A stretch of 34,556 bases of DNA from JAVJSU01 sp040219275 (GCA_040219275.1 JAVJSU010000028.1:1-34556); one strand, 5' to 3'. Positions 1 to 9,111 are shown, counted from the stretch's first letter. The notes: generated from the sequence alone by a model not told the origin. Numbers and translations: made by a program.

Positions 1-842
1 TCACGGATCAACGGGCGGATGTGTACGGCTTGTTGTGCAACCAGATCGGCGACGTTTTCAAGATCGTCATGGTTAAAGTGTTGTGTGTGTAAGATGTTGA
101 CTTCTGCCCGCCCGGCTTTATTGAAGTTGTAACGGACATCAAATCGTCCGGCAACGAGAACCAGACGTGCGTGCGAACGTACACCGACTAGTTCCAGCAG
201 ATTATCCAGAATATCTGCGCCGGAACATTCAAAGATCACCGTGTACGGCGCGTTATCAGAGATTGGTTGCATGGTGTGGCTTGTGTTGGTGACGGCCTCC
301 ACGCCACAGGCTTGAGCAATAGCCAGACGATCATCATGATGACCACCCATCATCACCCTTGCACCGAGCACCCGTGCAAACTGCGCGACAAATTGCCCGA
401 TTAAGCCATCACCGATGACCAGCACGGAATCGGCTTCATTAACCGATGCCCGTCCCACATTATGAAATGCCACCGATGCCACACCGAACAGGGCGGCACA
501 TTCCAGATCAGTGTCCGGTGTTAGCTTGATGACGAGGTCATTATCTTTAAGCACATGATATTCAACATGACCGGGATACGTGCTAGAAAAAACCATATCT
601 CCCACTTTGAAGCGTGTGATATTTTCGCCACACTCTACTACCTCAGATACATGCTGGTAAGCGATGCGTTTCGGGTAAGGGAGGGTATGCCCGTAACTGC
701 CATCCATCAAAAAACTGCGCTCTGTGCCATTGGAAAGCCCTGAATAGCGCGTTTTCAGTAACATACTGTCAGCGTCCATCACAGGCATCGCTTCATCAAT
801 GATCGCCGCTTTGCCTTTTTCAACAAACATGATTCCGCGCAT
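1..842 (-). CDS. Zinc-type medium-chain dehydrogenase/reductase (MDR), 3' end cut by the window edge
   Basis: The reading frame is open from an ATG at 842 to the left edge, giving about 280 residues without a stop, so the C-terminus lies outside. Residues 30-100 resemble the GroES-like fold of alcohol dehydrogenases. The Rossmann nucleotide-binding glycine motif GDGLIGQ sits at residues 144-150. The usual catalytic-zinc Cys/His segment is replaced by GLSNGTERSF near residue 35, as in BchC-like MDR branches, so classical zinc alcohol dehydrogenase activity is doubtful. It is the last gene of the leftward block, 5 bases after the beta-helix gene stop, which suggests co-transcription. A second ATG at residue 5 (about 830) has a slightly better purine-rich leader. 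Likely role (inference): oxidation or reduction of a sugar or polyol from the imported glycan. Family call is firm; substrate unknown. Confidence 0.8.
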   Translation of the reverse strand, partial: MRGIMFVEKGKAAIIDEAMPVMDADSMLLKTRYSGLSNGTERSFLMDGSYGHTLPYPKRIAYQHVSEVVECGENITRFKVGDMVFSSTYPGHVEYHVLKDNDLVIKLTPDTDLECAALFGVASVAFHNVGRASVNEADSVLVIGDGLIGQFVAQFARVLGARVMMGGHHDDRLAIAQACGVEAVTNTSHTMQPISDNAPYTVIFECSGADILDNLLELVGVRSHARLVLVAGRFDVRYNFNKAGRAEVNILHTQHFNHDDLENVADLVAQQAVHIRPLIR

Positions 843-847
843 CAGCG

Positions 848-2047
848 TTACACCGTTTTGCGCGGTTTAGGCATTAATTGGGCGATAAAATTCTGTATCC
901 GTTCACGGTTATAATCAGGAAAACCATCGTTTTCGAGACCAACAAACGCCGGTATGGACGCATGATTGGCGGCGCGTTGCGTATTTTTGCCTTCGGAAAT
1001 GATGTCAAAGTCTTCATAATAGTTGATGTTGTTGATACTCAAAATGTTATCGTGGCAGGTGGCTTCCTCTTTGATCCCGCCACGCATCGGCACTTGATCG
1101 CCCCAGTTGAAGATGGTGTTTCCAGTAACCTGTACCCCGCGTGTTTCACCTTCCAAGACGATGCCGATGGTGTAAGGTGGTTGTCGCACACGCACACCAG
1201 AATCGATAATTTCGTTGCCAGTGATCGTACCCCAGGCGACATTACGCAGGACGATGCCATCACCGCGATGCCAGCAGAAAACGTTGCTCGAAATATTGAT
1301 CTCGTGCGATTCATCGACTACAACCGCCTGTTGCTCACATTGAAACGTCCTGCAACCTGAAATCAACACGCTATTGCTGATAGAATGGATATGAAACCCT
1401 ATATTTTGTGGCTGGAAAACCACGCACGCAATCAAGTTTAGTACGATGGCATTCTTCGTCTCGATGCCTGTTCCGCCGCCATATGTAATGCAATTGGTGG
1501 CTAGATTTGGGACAAAATCGCCCCCGCGACCGTCTTTGGCGAGTGTATCAAAATACAGATTTGACTTGCCGTTATCTGCTAATTTGCATCCGCGTAGCTC
1601 GCATAAAAAGCTATTATTCCTAACCCAGATGCCATAATCAGTGAACCCGGAACAGAACACATCTCGCACCACGCAATCGCCACAATTATCCACAACGATC
1701 CCATTTTTCGCCTGTCCGTCGTTGGTTACGGCAAGGTCACATATCGTTACCCCATCAACCGTATCCAACAGTAAGCCGGTTTCACACTGAATCGAAAGCC
1801 ACGTTCCGCGATTGCTCCCGCGCAGGGTGATGTTGCTGGCAAGTTTTATTGGCTCAGTTATTAGGTAGTTGCCTGGATGTAGATAAATGTCTCCACCACC
1901 ATTTTCGCTCAGCGTATCAATCGCAGTTTGTAGAGCGGATGACGCGTTTTCACTCGCATGGTATTCATGATGATCGATACAGCCACGGACTTTAATCTGC
2001 GTGCCGTGTATATAAATTTCTAAATTTTGGAGTAGCATATTGTCCAT
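848..2047 (-). CDS. Right-handed parallel beta-helix protein (pectate-lyase-like fold), paralogue 1
   Basis: A 399-residue protein whose middle consists of short repeating beta-strand rungs rich in Asn, Gly, Ile and Val (for example NGIVVDNCGDCVVRDV and ITGNEIIDSG), the pattern of PbH1/pectate-lyase-like solenoids. The N-terminal part contains GGGDIYLHPGNYLI, typical of the cap and first rungs in pectin-lyase-superfold proteins. No signal peptide or membrane segment is visible, so it is predicted cytoplasmic, which is unusual for this fold. It is clearly homologous along its length to the product of 12407-13642 (shared CEIRGC, SVLISGCRTFQ, SSNVFCWH/SSNIFCWH, GTITGNEIIDSG/GTISGNEIIDSG, NNINYY). 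It follows the aldehyde dehydrogenase gene by 25 bases. A lyase, epimerase or glycosidase role on an internalised oligosaccharide is inference; catalytic residues cannot be assigned by eye. Confidence 0.82.
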   Translation of the reverse strand: MDNMLLQNLEIYIHGTQIKVRGCIDHHEYHASENASSALQTAIDTLSENGGGDIYLHPGNYLITEPIKLASNITLRGSNRGTWLSIQCETGLLLDTVDGVTICDLAVTNDGQAKNGIVVDNCGDCVVRDVFCSGFTDYGIWVRNNSFLCELRGCKLADNGKSNLYFDTLAKDGRGGDFVPNLATNCITYGGGTGIETKNAIVLNLIACVVFQPQNIGFHIHSISNSVLISGCRTFQCEQQAVVVDESHEINISSNVFCWHRGDGIVLRNVAWGTITGNEIIDSGVRVRQPPYTIGIVLEGETRGVQVTGNTIFNWGDQVPMRGGIKEEATCHDNILSINNINYYEDFDIISEGKNTQRAANHASIPAFVGLENDGFPDYNRERIQNFIAQLMPKPRKTV

Positions 2048-2072
2048 TATTCAACATACTTTCTTGAATTAC

Positions 2073-3563
2073 TCATGATTTTGGAAGCCACCATCCAGTG
2101 CGCGGACCGAGATGCAGTTGAATCGTCTTAAGTTCGGTAAATTCGTCGATGGCAAAGCGTCCTAATTCACGCCCTAAACCACTTTCACGATACCCGCCAA
2201 ATGAAAGTTCAGGATAACCATCCATGAAACTATTGATCCAGATCGTGCCTGCGCGGATGCGCCGTGCCGCGCTGAATGCGGTATCCACATTTGCCGTCCA
2301 TATCCCTGCGGATAATCCGTAAAGCGTATCGTTGGCGATGTGAATGGCTTCTTCTACTGTGTCAAACTTCAAAATGGAGAGTACCGGACCGAAGATTTCT
2401 TCACGGGCAATTTGCATTGTCGGACGGACATTATCAAAGATCGTCGCCTGAAAATAGCGTCCCTGTTCAGATTGAAGGCGATCCCCGCCGATTTCTAATA
2501 CCGCGCCTTCCTGCTGACCGGCATGAACATAATTCTGGATTTTGTTAAATTGTGCGTCGTTGATGATTGCGCCAACTTTGGTTTTTTCGTCTAGCGGATC
2601 GCCGATTTGTACGGTTTTTGCGCGTTCAATGACTGCCGCCACGAATTCATCCGCAACTCCGCTTTGTACCAATAAGCGACTGCCACTGTTACAACATTCA
2701 CCCATATTGAAATACACACCAAACACCACCGCGTCGAGTGCTTCTTCTAGCTTGGCATCGTCAAACACAATCTGGGGATTTTTCCCGCCCAGTTCAAGCT
2801 CCACTTTTTTCAAGTTTCCGGCAGAAGCACGCACAATCTGTTTGCCGACATTGGTCGATCCGGTGAAGGAAATCATATCAACATCCGGATGATCCGCGAT
2901 GCGTGCGCCGACAGGATCACCATAGCCCGTGACAATGTTGACAACGCCCTCCGGCATTCCGGCATCTTGCATAATTTGTCCTAAACGCAGGGTTGTACCG
3001 GGGGTGAGTTCGCTTGGTTTGATGACGGCGGTACACCCTACCGCCAGTGCAAAGGGTAACTTCTGGCTGATAATGAGTAGTGGGAAGTTCCACGGGGTAA
3101 TCATACCCACCACGCCAATTGGTTCGCGCAGGGTGAAGCCCATCATGTCGTTGCCGAGCGCATTATAGCTATCGCCGTAGGTATGCTGTGCGAGAGTCGC
3201 CGCGTATTCCCATAATCCAACCACCCCTGCCATTTCATCACGGGATTGGCTGATCGGTTTCCCGCTTTCAAGCACTTCGATAAGTGCCAGTTCTTCTTGT
3301 TGTTGGGCGATGCCTTCCGCCACGCGAAGCAGAACCTTCGCACGGTCTTTACCGGATAGATTTGCCCATGATCCGCTGTCAAAGGCGGCGCGTGCGGCGG
3401 CGACTGCGCGGTCAACATCGTCTTTATCGGCAAGTGGATAATCGCCCACCGGAATCTCGTGCGCGGGACTGTTGATTTGATAACGCTCTCCGCTTTTTGC
3501 GTCAACAAATTGACCATTAATGAGCATTTGATACTGATATGGTTTTTCTGGTAATGACATCAT
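2073..3563 (-). CDS. NAD(P)-dependent aldehyde dehydrogenase
   Basis: A full-length ALDH of 496 residues. It shows the family landmarks: TPWNF with Asn159 (oxyanion hole), the FTGSTNVGK nucleotide-site motif near 233, Glu257 in the LELGGKNP motif (general base), and catalytic Cys290 in NMGECCNSGSR. It oxidises an aldehyde to the carboxylic acid with NAD(P)+. The start is well supported by GGAGGAG just upstream of tandem ATGs at 3563 and 3560. The gene is 13 bases downstream of the enoyl-CoA hydratase gene and belongs to the same leftward transcription unit. The overall look is betaine-/lactaldehyde-type ALDH, but the substrate cannot be read from sequence. In this cluster it could oxidise an aldehyde released by aldol cleavage of a sugar acid (inference). 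Confidence 0.93.
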   Translation of the reverse strand: MMSLPEKPYQYQMLINGQFVDAKSGERYQINSPAHEIPVGDYPLADKDDVDRAVAAARAAFDSGSWANLSGKDRAKVLLRVAEGIAQQQEELALIEVLESGKPISQSRDEMAGVVGLWEYAATLAQHTYGDSYNALGNDMMGFTLREPIGVVGMITPWNFPLLIISQKLPFALAVGCTAVIKPSELTPGTTLRLGQIMQDAGMPEGVVNIVTGYGDPVGARIADHPDVDMISFTGSTNVGKQIVRASAGNLKKVELELGGKNPQIVFDDAKLEEALDAVVFGVYFNMGECCNSGSRLLVQSGVADEFVAAVIERAKTVQIGDPLDEKTKVGAIINDAQFNKIQNYVHAGQQEGAVLEIGGDRLQSEQGRYFQATIFDNVRPTMQIAREEIFGPVLSILKFDTVEEAIHIANDTLYGLSAGIWTANVDTAFSAARRIRAGTIWINSFMDGYPELSFGGYRESGLGRELGRFAIDEFTELKTIQLHLGPRTGWWLPKS

Positions 3564-3576
3564 GTTCTCCTCCGGA

Positions 3577-4341
3577 TTATTTGCCGGTAAAGTGGGGTGT
3601 TCGCCGTTCTTGAAATGCGGCTAACCCTTCTTTTGCATCTTCTGAAGTGGCGGAAAGTGCGCCTGCGAGTGCTTCTAAGCTGGAATTTGAGAGTTTTGTA
3701 TTTATTGCTTGCTTGGCGAGCTGTACCGCGATGGGAGCATTTGCGACAATTTGGGTCGCGATTTCCAGAGCGCGTGCATGTATCGTTTCTTGCGGGTGAA
3801 TCTCGTTAATAAGTCCCCATTGGTGGGCAGTTTTAGCGTCAATCCGTTCACCCGAAAAGATCATCTGCTTGGCACGGGCGCTACCGATGAGTGCTGGCAA
3901 GCGTGATGTGCCACCCCATCCGGGTACAGTGGCTAACTTAACTTCCGGCAGGGCAAATTCTGCATGATCTGCCGAGAGGCGAATATCGGCCGCTAAGGCG
4001 ATTTCCAGACCACCGCCGAATGTGTAGCCATTGAGCAGAGCGATCACAGGTTGGCGCAGATGATATAGACGATCAAAAACCCGATGTCCTCTGATAATCC
4101 AATGTCGCCACATATCGAGCGGCTCTAACGCCATCCATGCGGTGATGTCTGCGCCGACGCAAAATGCTTTATCGCCCGCGCCACATAACAGGACAAGGCG
4201 AATGCTATGGTCGGCTTCTATCCGATCAAAGATGTTCAGCAGATCATCAAGCATCTCAACGTCAAGCGCATTCAATTTTTCAGGTCGATTAAGTGTGATT
4301 GTGGCAACAAAATGATCTATCTCTAATGTTATCTTACTCAT
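3577..4341 (-). CDS. Enoyl-CoA hydratase/isomerase (crotonase) family protein
   Basis: A 254-residue crotonase. The oxyanion-hole segments (AFCVGADI near 60 and GGGLEIALAADI near 110) are intact, and both glutamates matching the catalytic pair of enoyl-CoA hydratases are present: Glu113 in GGGLE and Glu133 in LPEVKLATVPGWGG. It is therefore expected to hydrate a 2-enoyl-CoA, though crotonases also catalyse isomerisation and C-C cleavage. Its start overlaps the CoA-transferase stop by four bases (ATGA), indicating translational coupling. With the upstream CoA-transferase and downstream aldehyde dehydrogenase it forms a three-gene acid/CoA module that is unusual inside a sulfatase-rich glycan cluster. 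Confidence 0.9.
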   Translation of the reverse strand: MSKITLEIDHFVATITLNRPEKLNALDVEMLDDLLNIFDRIEADHSIRLVLLCGAGDKAFCVGADITAWMALEPLDMWRHWIIRGHRVFDRLYHLRQPVIALLNGYTFGGGLEIALAADIRLSADHAEFALPEVKLATVPGWGGTSRLPALIGSARAKQMIFSGERIDAKTAHQWGLINEIHPQETIHARALEIATQIVANAPIAVQLAKQAINTKLSNSSLEALAGALSATSEDAKEGLAAFQERRTPHFTGK

Positions 4342-5933
4342 AATGATCGTAATCTTTTTGATGGTAGGTCAAGTCTCATCAGGTCTGGCGAAAATAGCCG
4401 TTTGTCCATTTCCTTACACTCAGCATGAACCCTCAAGGGGAATTCTGCTTGATCGAGCACATCTTCTTGCAGACGTACCCCCGGCGCAATCTCGGTTACG
4501 GTTAAGCCCTCTTTTTCTAATCGAATCACACAGCGTTCGGTGATATAGGTGACATTCTGCTGAATCGATTGAGCGCGACGACCACTGAAGGTCGTTTCCT
4601 CTATCGTGCTGACGAATTTCTTGAAGCGTCCCTCTTGTTGAATGCACAGTTGTTGATTCTCAATGGATAATTTCAGCCCTCCGGCAGTGAAAAAGCCGCT
4701 AAACACAAGGTTACGCGCCTGTGCTGTGATGTCGATAAATCCGCCAATGCCTGCCGTAACATGCGGTTTTAGACCCAATTTGGAGACGTTGACGCTTCCG
4801 TACTCATTCACTTGCATGAATGACAACAAACTACGATCAAATCCCGCACCCTGAAAATAGGTAAACTGATCTGGCGATGACATGATGGCTTCAAGATTGG
4901 ACGAACAGCCGAACTGAAAGTCTTGAAGCGGAATGCCACCGACTGCGCCCTGTTCAATCACCCATGTAATCGCATCCTGAAGACCTTCTTCCAGCAAAAT
5001 ATACGGGACTAATGCAGAGATGCCGAAGCCGAGATTGACCGCCTCGCCTGAAAGGAGTTCCATCGCGGCGCGCCGTGCAATCACCTTCGCAATACCCCAT
5101 TCAACGGGCTGGAAGGTGTGCAGTGGGCGTTTGATTTCGCCACTGATGGCGGGTTCATAGTGCGTCTGGGTGGTTTGCATCTGTTGATCGTCGAGCACCA
5201 GATAATCGACAAGATTACCGGGGATGCGTACCGATTGCGGCGGAAGAGAGCCTGCATCAGCGATGCGTTTTACCTGTGCAATCACGATCCCATTATTATT
5301 TCGGGCGGCGAGCGCCTGATCTAATGCACCGAGATACGCGCCCTCATGTTCCATCGTGATATTGCCGTTTTCGTCCGCGGTTGTACCCCGGATAATGGCG
5401 ACATCAACCGGAATAGATTTGAAGTACAACCATTCTTCATCATCAAACTCCACCACCGAGACGATTTCATCCACTGTCACATCGTTCATTCGCCCACCCT
5501 TATGGCGCGGATCGACCACCGTATCCCACCCGACTTTTGTTAACACGCCCGGTCGATGAGCGGCGGCTTCGCGGTGCATATGGAAGAGTACGCCACTGGG
5601 TAAGTTGTAGGCTTCAATTTCGTTCTTATGAATCATCTGCCAGATGCGCGGTGATGGCATGGATGAGGGACCACTGGGATACGATCCTGAAATGACGCGT
5701 TTAAGCAAACCGACATGTGCAAGATGGTCAACGCCCTTAATGCCATACATGTCCCCTGCGGCAATAGGATGAATGGTGGTCAGCTTTTGTGGGTAGCCGG
5801 TTTCTGCAAAGCGTTCGCCGATTGCCTGTAGCACTGAGTCAGGGCAACCTAAGCCGCTGGACGAACTGATCGAGATGACGACATTATCAGGGATGAGTTC
5901 TGCCGCTTGTTTTAAAGAGATTAATTTAGACAT
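4338..5933 (-). CDS. Family I acyl-CoA:carboxylate CoA-transferase (fused alpha and beta halves)
   Basis: A 531-residue CoA-transferase with both halves in one chain, the size of YdiF/propionate CoA-transferase and acetoacetate CoA-transferase fusions. The second half holds the active-site loop ITWVIEQGAVGG; Glu327 (E-x-G) is the expected nucleophile that forms the glutamyl-CoA thioester. The GFGIS-like loop near residue 302 and the GIGGFIDIT segment are also typical. It activates a short-chain acid using acetyl-CoA or a similar donor. The start at 5933 has an AAAAGG ribosome-binding site about 8 bases upstream. The 133-base gap to the Gfo/Idh/MocA gene suggests a separate promoter or a leader, but no convincing -35/-10 pair was found there. 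Substrate unknown. Confidence 0.9.
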   Translation of the reverse strand: MSKLISLKQAAELIPDNVVISISSSSGLGCPDSVLQAIGERFAETGYPQKLTTIHPIAAGDMYGIKGVDHLAHVGLLKRVISGSYPSGPSSMPSPRIWQMIHKNEIEAYNLPSGVLFHMHREAAAHRPGVLTKVGWDTVVDPRHKGGRMNDVTVDEIVSVVEFDDEEWLYFKSIPVDVAIIRGTTADENGNITMEHEGAYLGALDQALAARNNNGIVIAQVKRIADAGSLPPQSVRIPGNLVDYLVLDDQQMQTTQTHYEPAISGEIKRPLHTFQPVEWGIAKVIARRAAMELLSGEAVNLGFGISALVPYILLEEGLQDAITWVIEQGAVGGIPLQDFQFGCSSNLEAIMSSPDQFTYFQGAGFDRSLLSFMQVNEYGSVNVSKLGLKPHVTAGIGGFIDITAQARNLVFSGFFTAGGLKLSIENQQLCIQQEGRFKKFVSTIEETTFSGRRAQSIQQNVTYITERCVIRLEKEGLTVTEIAPGVRLQEDVLDQAEFPLRVHAECKEMDKRLFSPDLMRLDLPSKRLRSL

Positions 5934-6066
5934 AACGATGCCTTTTCATTTATGTGTAATTGCGACGTTCATTAACTGACGATCGCAGGAAACAAGATCA
6001 TCGACAGTAGTTACTATCCAACAAAGTTCTCAACCGACTTTTATACATGATCTGATTGCTAAACTG

Positions 6067-7065
6067 TTATAATTCGATCACTTTTCCGATCCGTGCGGCC
6101 CGAGCGATAGCCTGCAAGACGATTGTGTTGTTCTTCGAATCCCGTAATCCTAACAACGGACGCTTGTTGTTTAGAATACAGTCCGAGAAATGCTCAATTT
6201 CGTTTTGGAAATGATCGCACGCATCATAGGATTTCGTTACTTCGCCCCTTTCACTGTGAACTAGCACGGTAGTTGGATTCATACCGCCGGGAAATGCATT
6301 CGGCACGATGATACGCCCTCGCAGACCAGTAACTTCATATGTGTTTTTGAACGGTTGCTCCATGCTTGTAGCGATGTACGCCATGCGATCATCGGGAAAT
6401 TTAAGGATGGCGACGGTCGTTTTATCAACACCATTCACTGCATGTAGGCTATAGTATGCTTGCACACTGACTGGCTCTACGCCCATCAGGAAGCGCACAG
6501 CGTTCACGCAATAACACCCTGCATCGAACAACGCGCCACCGCCCAGCTCTTTCTGCCCACGGGAATCGTTTTTCCAATCAGGCAGTGTATAGGTAAGTTC
6601 TGCACGTACTGCTTGCACTTTACCGATACCCCCCGATTGGATAACTTCCTGTACGTAATCATGCTGTGGGTGGAAGCGATACATAAATCCTTCCATCAAG
6701 AGGACGTTATTCTTACTGGCGGCATCAATCATCGCCTGAACTTCATCTTCATTCATGGCGAGTGGTTTCTCGCAAAGCACATGTTTGCCTGCGGTTGCCG
6801 CCTTGATGACCCAGTCACGGTGCAGGCTGTTAGGCAATGCGACTATCACCGCGTCTATCTGCGAGTCCGCAAGTAAGTCATCGTAATTGCCATATGCTGA
6901 ATGAATATCAAACTCAGCGGCAAACACCCGCGCACGGTCAGCGTTACGACTGGCTACGGCGACGACTTCAGCGTTCCCCGTCTTACGAAACGCTGGCATG
7001 TGGCGCTTGCGCGCGATGTTTGCAGTACCAAGAATACCGTAACGCACCTTCTCAATCATAATCAT
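6067..7065 (-). CDS. Gfo/Idh/MocA family NAD(P)-dependent sugar oxidoreductase
   Basis: A 332-residue protein with the N-terminal Rossmann motif GILGTANIARKRHMPAF (from residue 10) and the hallmark EKPLAMN motif at residues 99-105, whose lysine is catalytic in this family. The C-terminal half (GGALFDAGCYCVNAVRFL onward) matches the alpha/beta substrate-binding domain, with DAGCY contributing to the active site. It likely oxidises or reduces a sugar, inositol or sugar-acid hydroxyl in the cytoplasm. The reading frame starts inside the 3' end of the sulfatase gene, a 14-base overlap (8 bases if the second ATG at 7059 is used), so the two are translationally coupled. The pairing suggests it acts on the desulfated sugar (inference). 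Confidence 0.92.
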   Translation of the reverse strand: MIMIEKVRYGILGTANIARKRHMPAFRKTGNAEVVAVASRNADRARVFAAEFDIHSAYGNYDDLLADSQIDAVIVALPNSLHRDWVIKAATAGKHVLCEKPLAMNEDEVQAMIDAASKNNVLLMEGFMYRFHPQHDYVQEVIQSGGIGKVQAVRAELTYTLPDWKNDSRGQKELGGGALFDAGCYCVNAVRFLMGVEPVSVQAYYSLHAVNGVDKTTVAILKFPDDRMAYIATSMEQPFKNTYEVTGLRGRIIVPNAFPGGMNPTTVLVHSERGEVTKSYDACDHFQNEIEHFSDCILNNKRPLLGLRDSKNNTIVLQAIARAARIGKVIEL

Positions 7066-8530
7066 CTAACCAATTCATTTCACCTTTTAGCGGCCAGCGA
7101 TACTGTTCAGGAGGGTTGGTATTTAATGCCCATTTTTCTAAAATATTGCTTTGCTTGCGCTTGGCGGTCATCCTAGCGGCTATATTATCCGGATCCCAGT
7201 CGTCAAGGACACGATTGTGTAATTCGAGTTGGATCTCTCTCTGAGCCAGGTTCCCTGCCAAGTTGTGTAGTTCGTCGGGGTCTTCTGCTAAATTGAATAA
7301 CTGTGGCGGTTGACGATGATAGTAAATATACTTCCATTCTTCATAGCGGATCATCCGCTGGTAACAACCACCCTCGGGGCAAAATTCATCCGAGCAATAT
7401 TCCGAAAATGAGACATTTTCCCAATCCGGTGCGGTACGACCATCGACGAGTGGTAGTAAACTGCGTCCGGATGACTCCGGCAGTGACGGTCCATTCACCG
7501 CATCAATAAGCGTAGCGGTAACATCCAGCGCACTTACTACAGCATTGATCGTCTGTCCTGCGTCGATCCGTCCGGGCCAGTTGAGGATCAACGGTACGCG
7601 GGCGGATTGCTCATAAAATGTGTGTTTCCACCAGAGGTCATGCTCCCCGACCATTTCGCCGTGATCGGATGTATAGACGATCAGGGTATTGTCCAGTAAA
7701 TTGTTCTGGCGAAGGGTGTCCATCACCTGACCAACCATCACATCGATGCGATGCACCAGCCCCCAGTATGCAGTACGCGCCCGCAAAATTTCCAATTCAC
7801 TGACGGTCTCACTATTAGTGTATGTGCGCCACCATTGGATGTGGGGATGCAAATTCTCACTATATTGTTCGCGTATGCGCGGCAGATTGATCCTCGATGC
7901 ATAGCGCTCAAAATCTTCCCGTCGAGCTACAAATGGTGCATGAGGCAACATATAGCCAATGGTTAGGCAGAACGGTGCATCATTCTGACCGGATCGCCGT
8001 GCGATACCGGCACGGTTTAGTACATCAATTGCCGCCGCTGTTACATATTCATCATGAACCTGATAACCACTCTGCCCTGCTCCGGATTTCTCAAGACTAA
8101 CGTGATTAGGTCCGGCGGTGCCGTTTAACACGCCACGATCAGGACCCGGTGCCCCAATGAAGTTTGGATTGTGATCGCCGACATAGCGTTCGACATAGCC
8201 ATGTAGCTGGTCAGGACCAAGTGCATGCATACGCCCTGCAAGCACTGGCTGGTAACCTGCCGCCCCTAATGCATGTGCATGAGTTGGAATACCACTATTC
8301 AAAATATGACGGTTGGTCCAGACCTCGTTTTGATAGGGATGAAGCCCGCTCAGCATCGACATTCGCGAGGGCACGCAGATCGGTGATGTGCAGTAGGCGT
8401 TGGTGAATATGGATCCGCCCTTTGCTAGAGCATCCAGATTTGGTGTTTCCACCAGTGGATCTCCATAGCAACCAGTGACATGCGGGCTGTGTTGGTCCGT
8501 GTGAATGTAGAGCAAATTCGGTTTCGACAT
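7052..8530 (-). CDS. Sulfatase, type I formylglycine-dependent, no signal peptide
   Basis: An alkaline-phosphatase-superfamily sulfatase of 492 residues from the chosen start. The signature C-x-P-S-R is CVPSR with Cys52, the residue converted to formylglycine, followed by MSMLSG. Metal ligands are suggested by TDQH (residues 11-14) and by YTSDHGEMVGEHDLWWKH in the second half. It removes sulfate esters. The start at 8530 is preferred over an upstream in-frame ATG at 8545 because GGGGGA lies 5 bases before it and the protein then begins MSKPNLLYIHTDQH, as usual for the family. There is no signal peptide, so it is predicted cytoplasmic. It overlaps the Gfo/Idh/MocA gene and lies downstream of the operator-bearing promoter at 9112-9140. 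No formylglycine-generating enzyme is encoded in the window. Confidence 0.93.
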   Translation of the reverse strand: MSKPNLLYIHTDQHSPHVTGCYGDPLVETPNLDALAKGGSIFTNAYCTSPICVPSRMSMLSGLHPYQNEVWTNRHILNSGIPTHAHALGAAGYQPVLAGRMHALGPDQLHGYVERYVGDHNPNFIGAPGPDRGVLNGTAGPNHVSLEKSGAGQSGYQVHDEYVTAAAIDVLNRAGIARRSGQNDAPFCLTIGYMLPHAPFVARREDFERYASRINLPRIREQYSENLHPHIQWWRTYTNSETVSELEILRARTAYWGLVHRIDVMVGQVMDTLRQNNLLDNTLIVYTSDHGEMVGEHDLWWKHTFYEQSARVPLILNWPGRIDAGQTINAVVSALDVTATLIDAVNGPSLPESSGRSLLPLVDGRTAPDWENVSFSEYCSDEFCPEGGCYQRMIRYEEWKYIYYHRQPPQLFNLAEDPDELHNLAGNLAQREIQLELHNRVLDDWDPDNIAARMTAKRKQSNILEKWALNTNPPEQYRWPLKGEMNWLDDYD

Positions 8531-8572
8531 TATTCCCCCATGCAATAAAGTAATGCCGTACTCACAGTGACA

Positions 8573-9077
8573 TTAGCCCATCAAAGCATTATTTCTTAAC
8601 TGTTCGTTTCTAGCGTTTCTTCCAGGGCTGAAATTGGCGTATCCGCGTTTAGCAGGCGTGATGTCGCCTAGAAACGTTCTATACAGTGTACGTCCCCTGA
8701 CGATCCGGTGCAGTATTAACGGTACAATCATCCCATGTATAAACGGTGGATAATAGCACGTTGCCGAGGCTAACGAGGATCGTATTACTCTATCAAATTC
8801 AGAAAATTGGCTCATCGATTAGCTTAGCGTATTGGTCAAGCTCAGCCCACTGTTGACCCAGATGAATGCGTAGCAGATGGTATTTATTGAAGCTCAACCA
8901 GATTCTTGGAAGCACCGGGTAGAAGATGACGGTTGAGACCAGAAGTAGACCCTGTAGAATCATCAGAGATACCAATAACGGGTTTCTGATATGTTGGCTG
9001 AACCATAAATAGGGATTGTAGTTTGTCAGTCGCCGGTTTATGACGGGCTGTTCAACGTTCTGCGGAGTTCTAATCAT
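8573..9077 (-). pseudogene. Remnant of a MalF/UgpA-type sugar ABC transporter permease
   Basis: Two short overlapping reading frames in different phases (9077-8799 and 8815-8573) read together like the N-terminal part of a carbohydrate ABC permease. The first gives a hydrophobic segment (LLVSLMILQGLLLVSTVIFYP) followed by IWLSFNKYHLL and then LDQYAKLIDEPIF, matching the family order of TM1, SF..Y.L and GLdNY..L..dP.F. The second continues with EFDRVIRSSLASA and ILHRIVRGRTLYRTFL, matching ..NT/NSL....LLNRKxRGRxxFRTLFFLP. After that the similarity collapses and a stop follows at 8573; the EAA loop and remaining membrane segments are absent. A frameshift near 8800-8815 and loss of the 3' half explain this. 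It still lies first behind the promoter at 9112-9140. Confidence 0.68.
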
Positions 9078-9111
9078 GAGAATATTTTTCTTAAAACATA
9101 ATATCTATAAT

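Noticed and set aside
878..1360. Long open frame opposite the beta-helix gene
   Set aside because: It lies wholly antisense to a well-supported gene, lacks recognisable motifs and has no ribosome-binding site.
5934..6066. Promoter upstream of the CoA-transferase gene
   Set aside because: TTGAGA is present on the minus strand, but no acceptable -10 box lies at 16-18 bases, so no promoter is annotated.
8573..9077. Two independent small membrane-protein genes
   Set aside because: The frames overlap out of phase and read in order as one ABC permease N-terminus; neither has a good ribosome-binding site of its own, so a frameshifted remnant is more likely.
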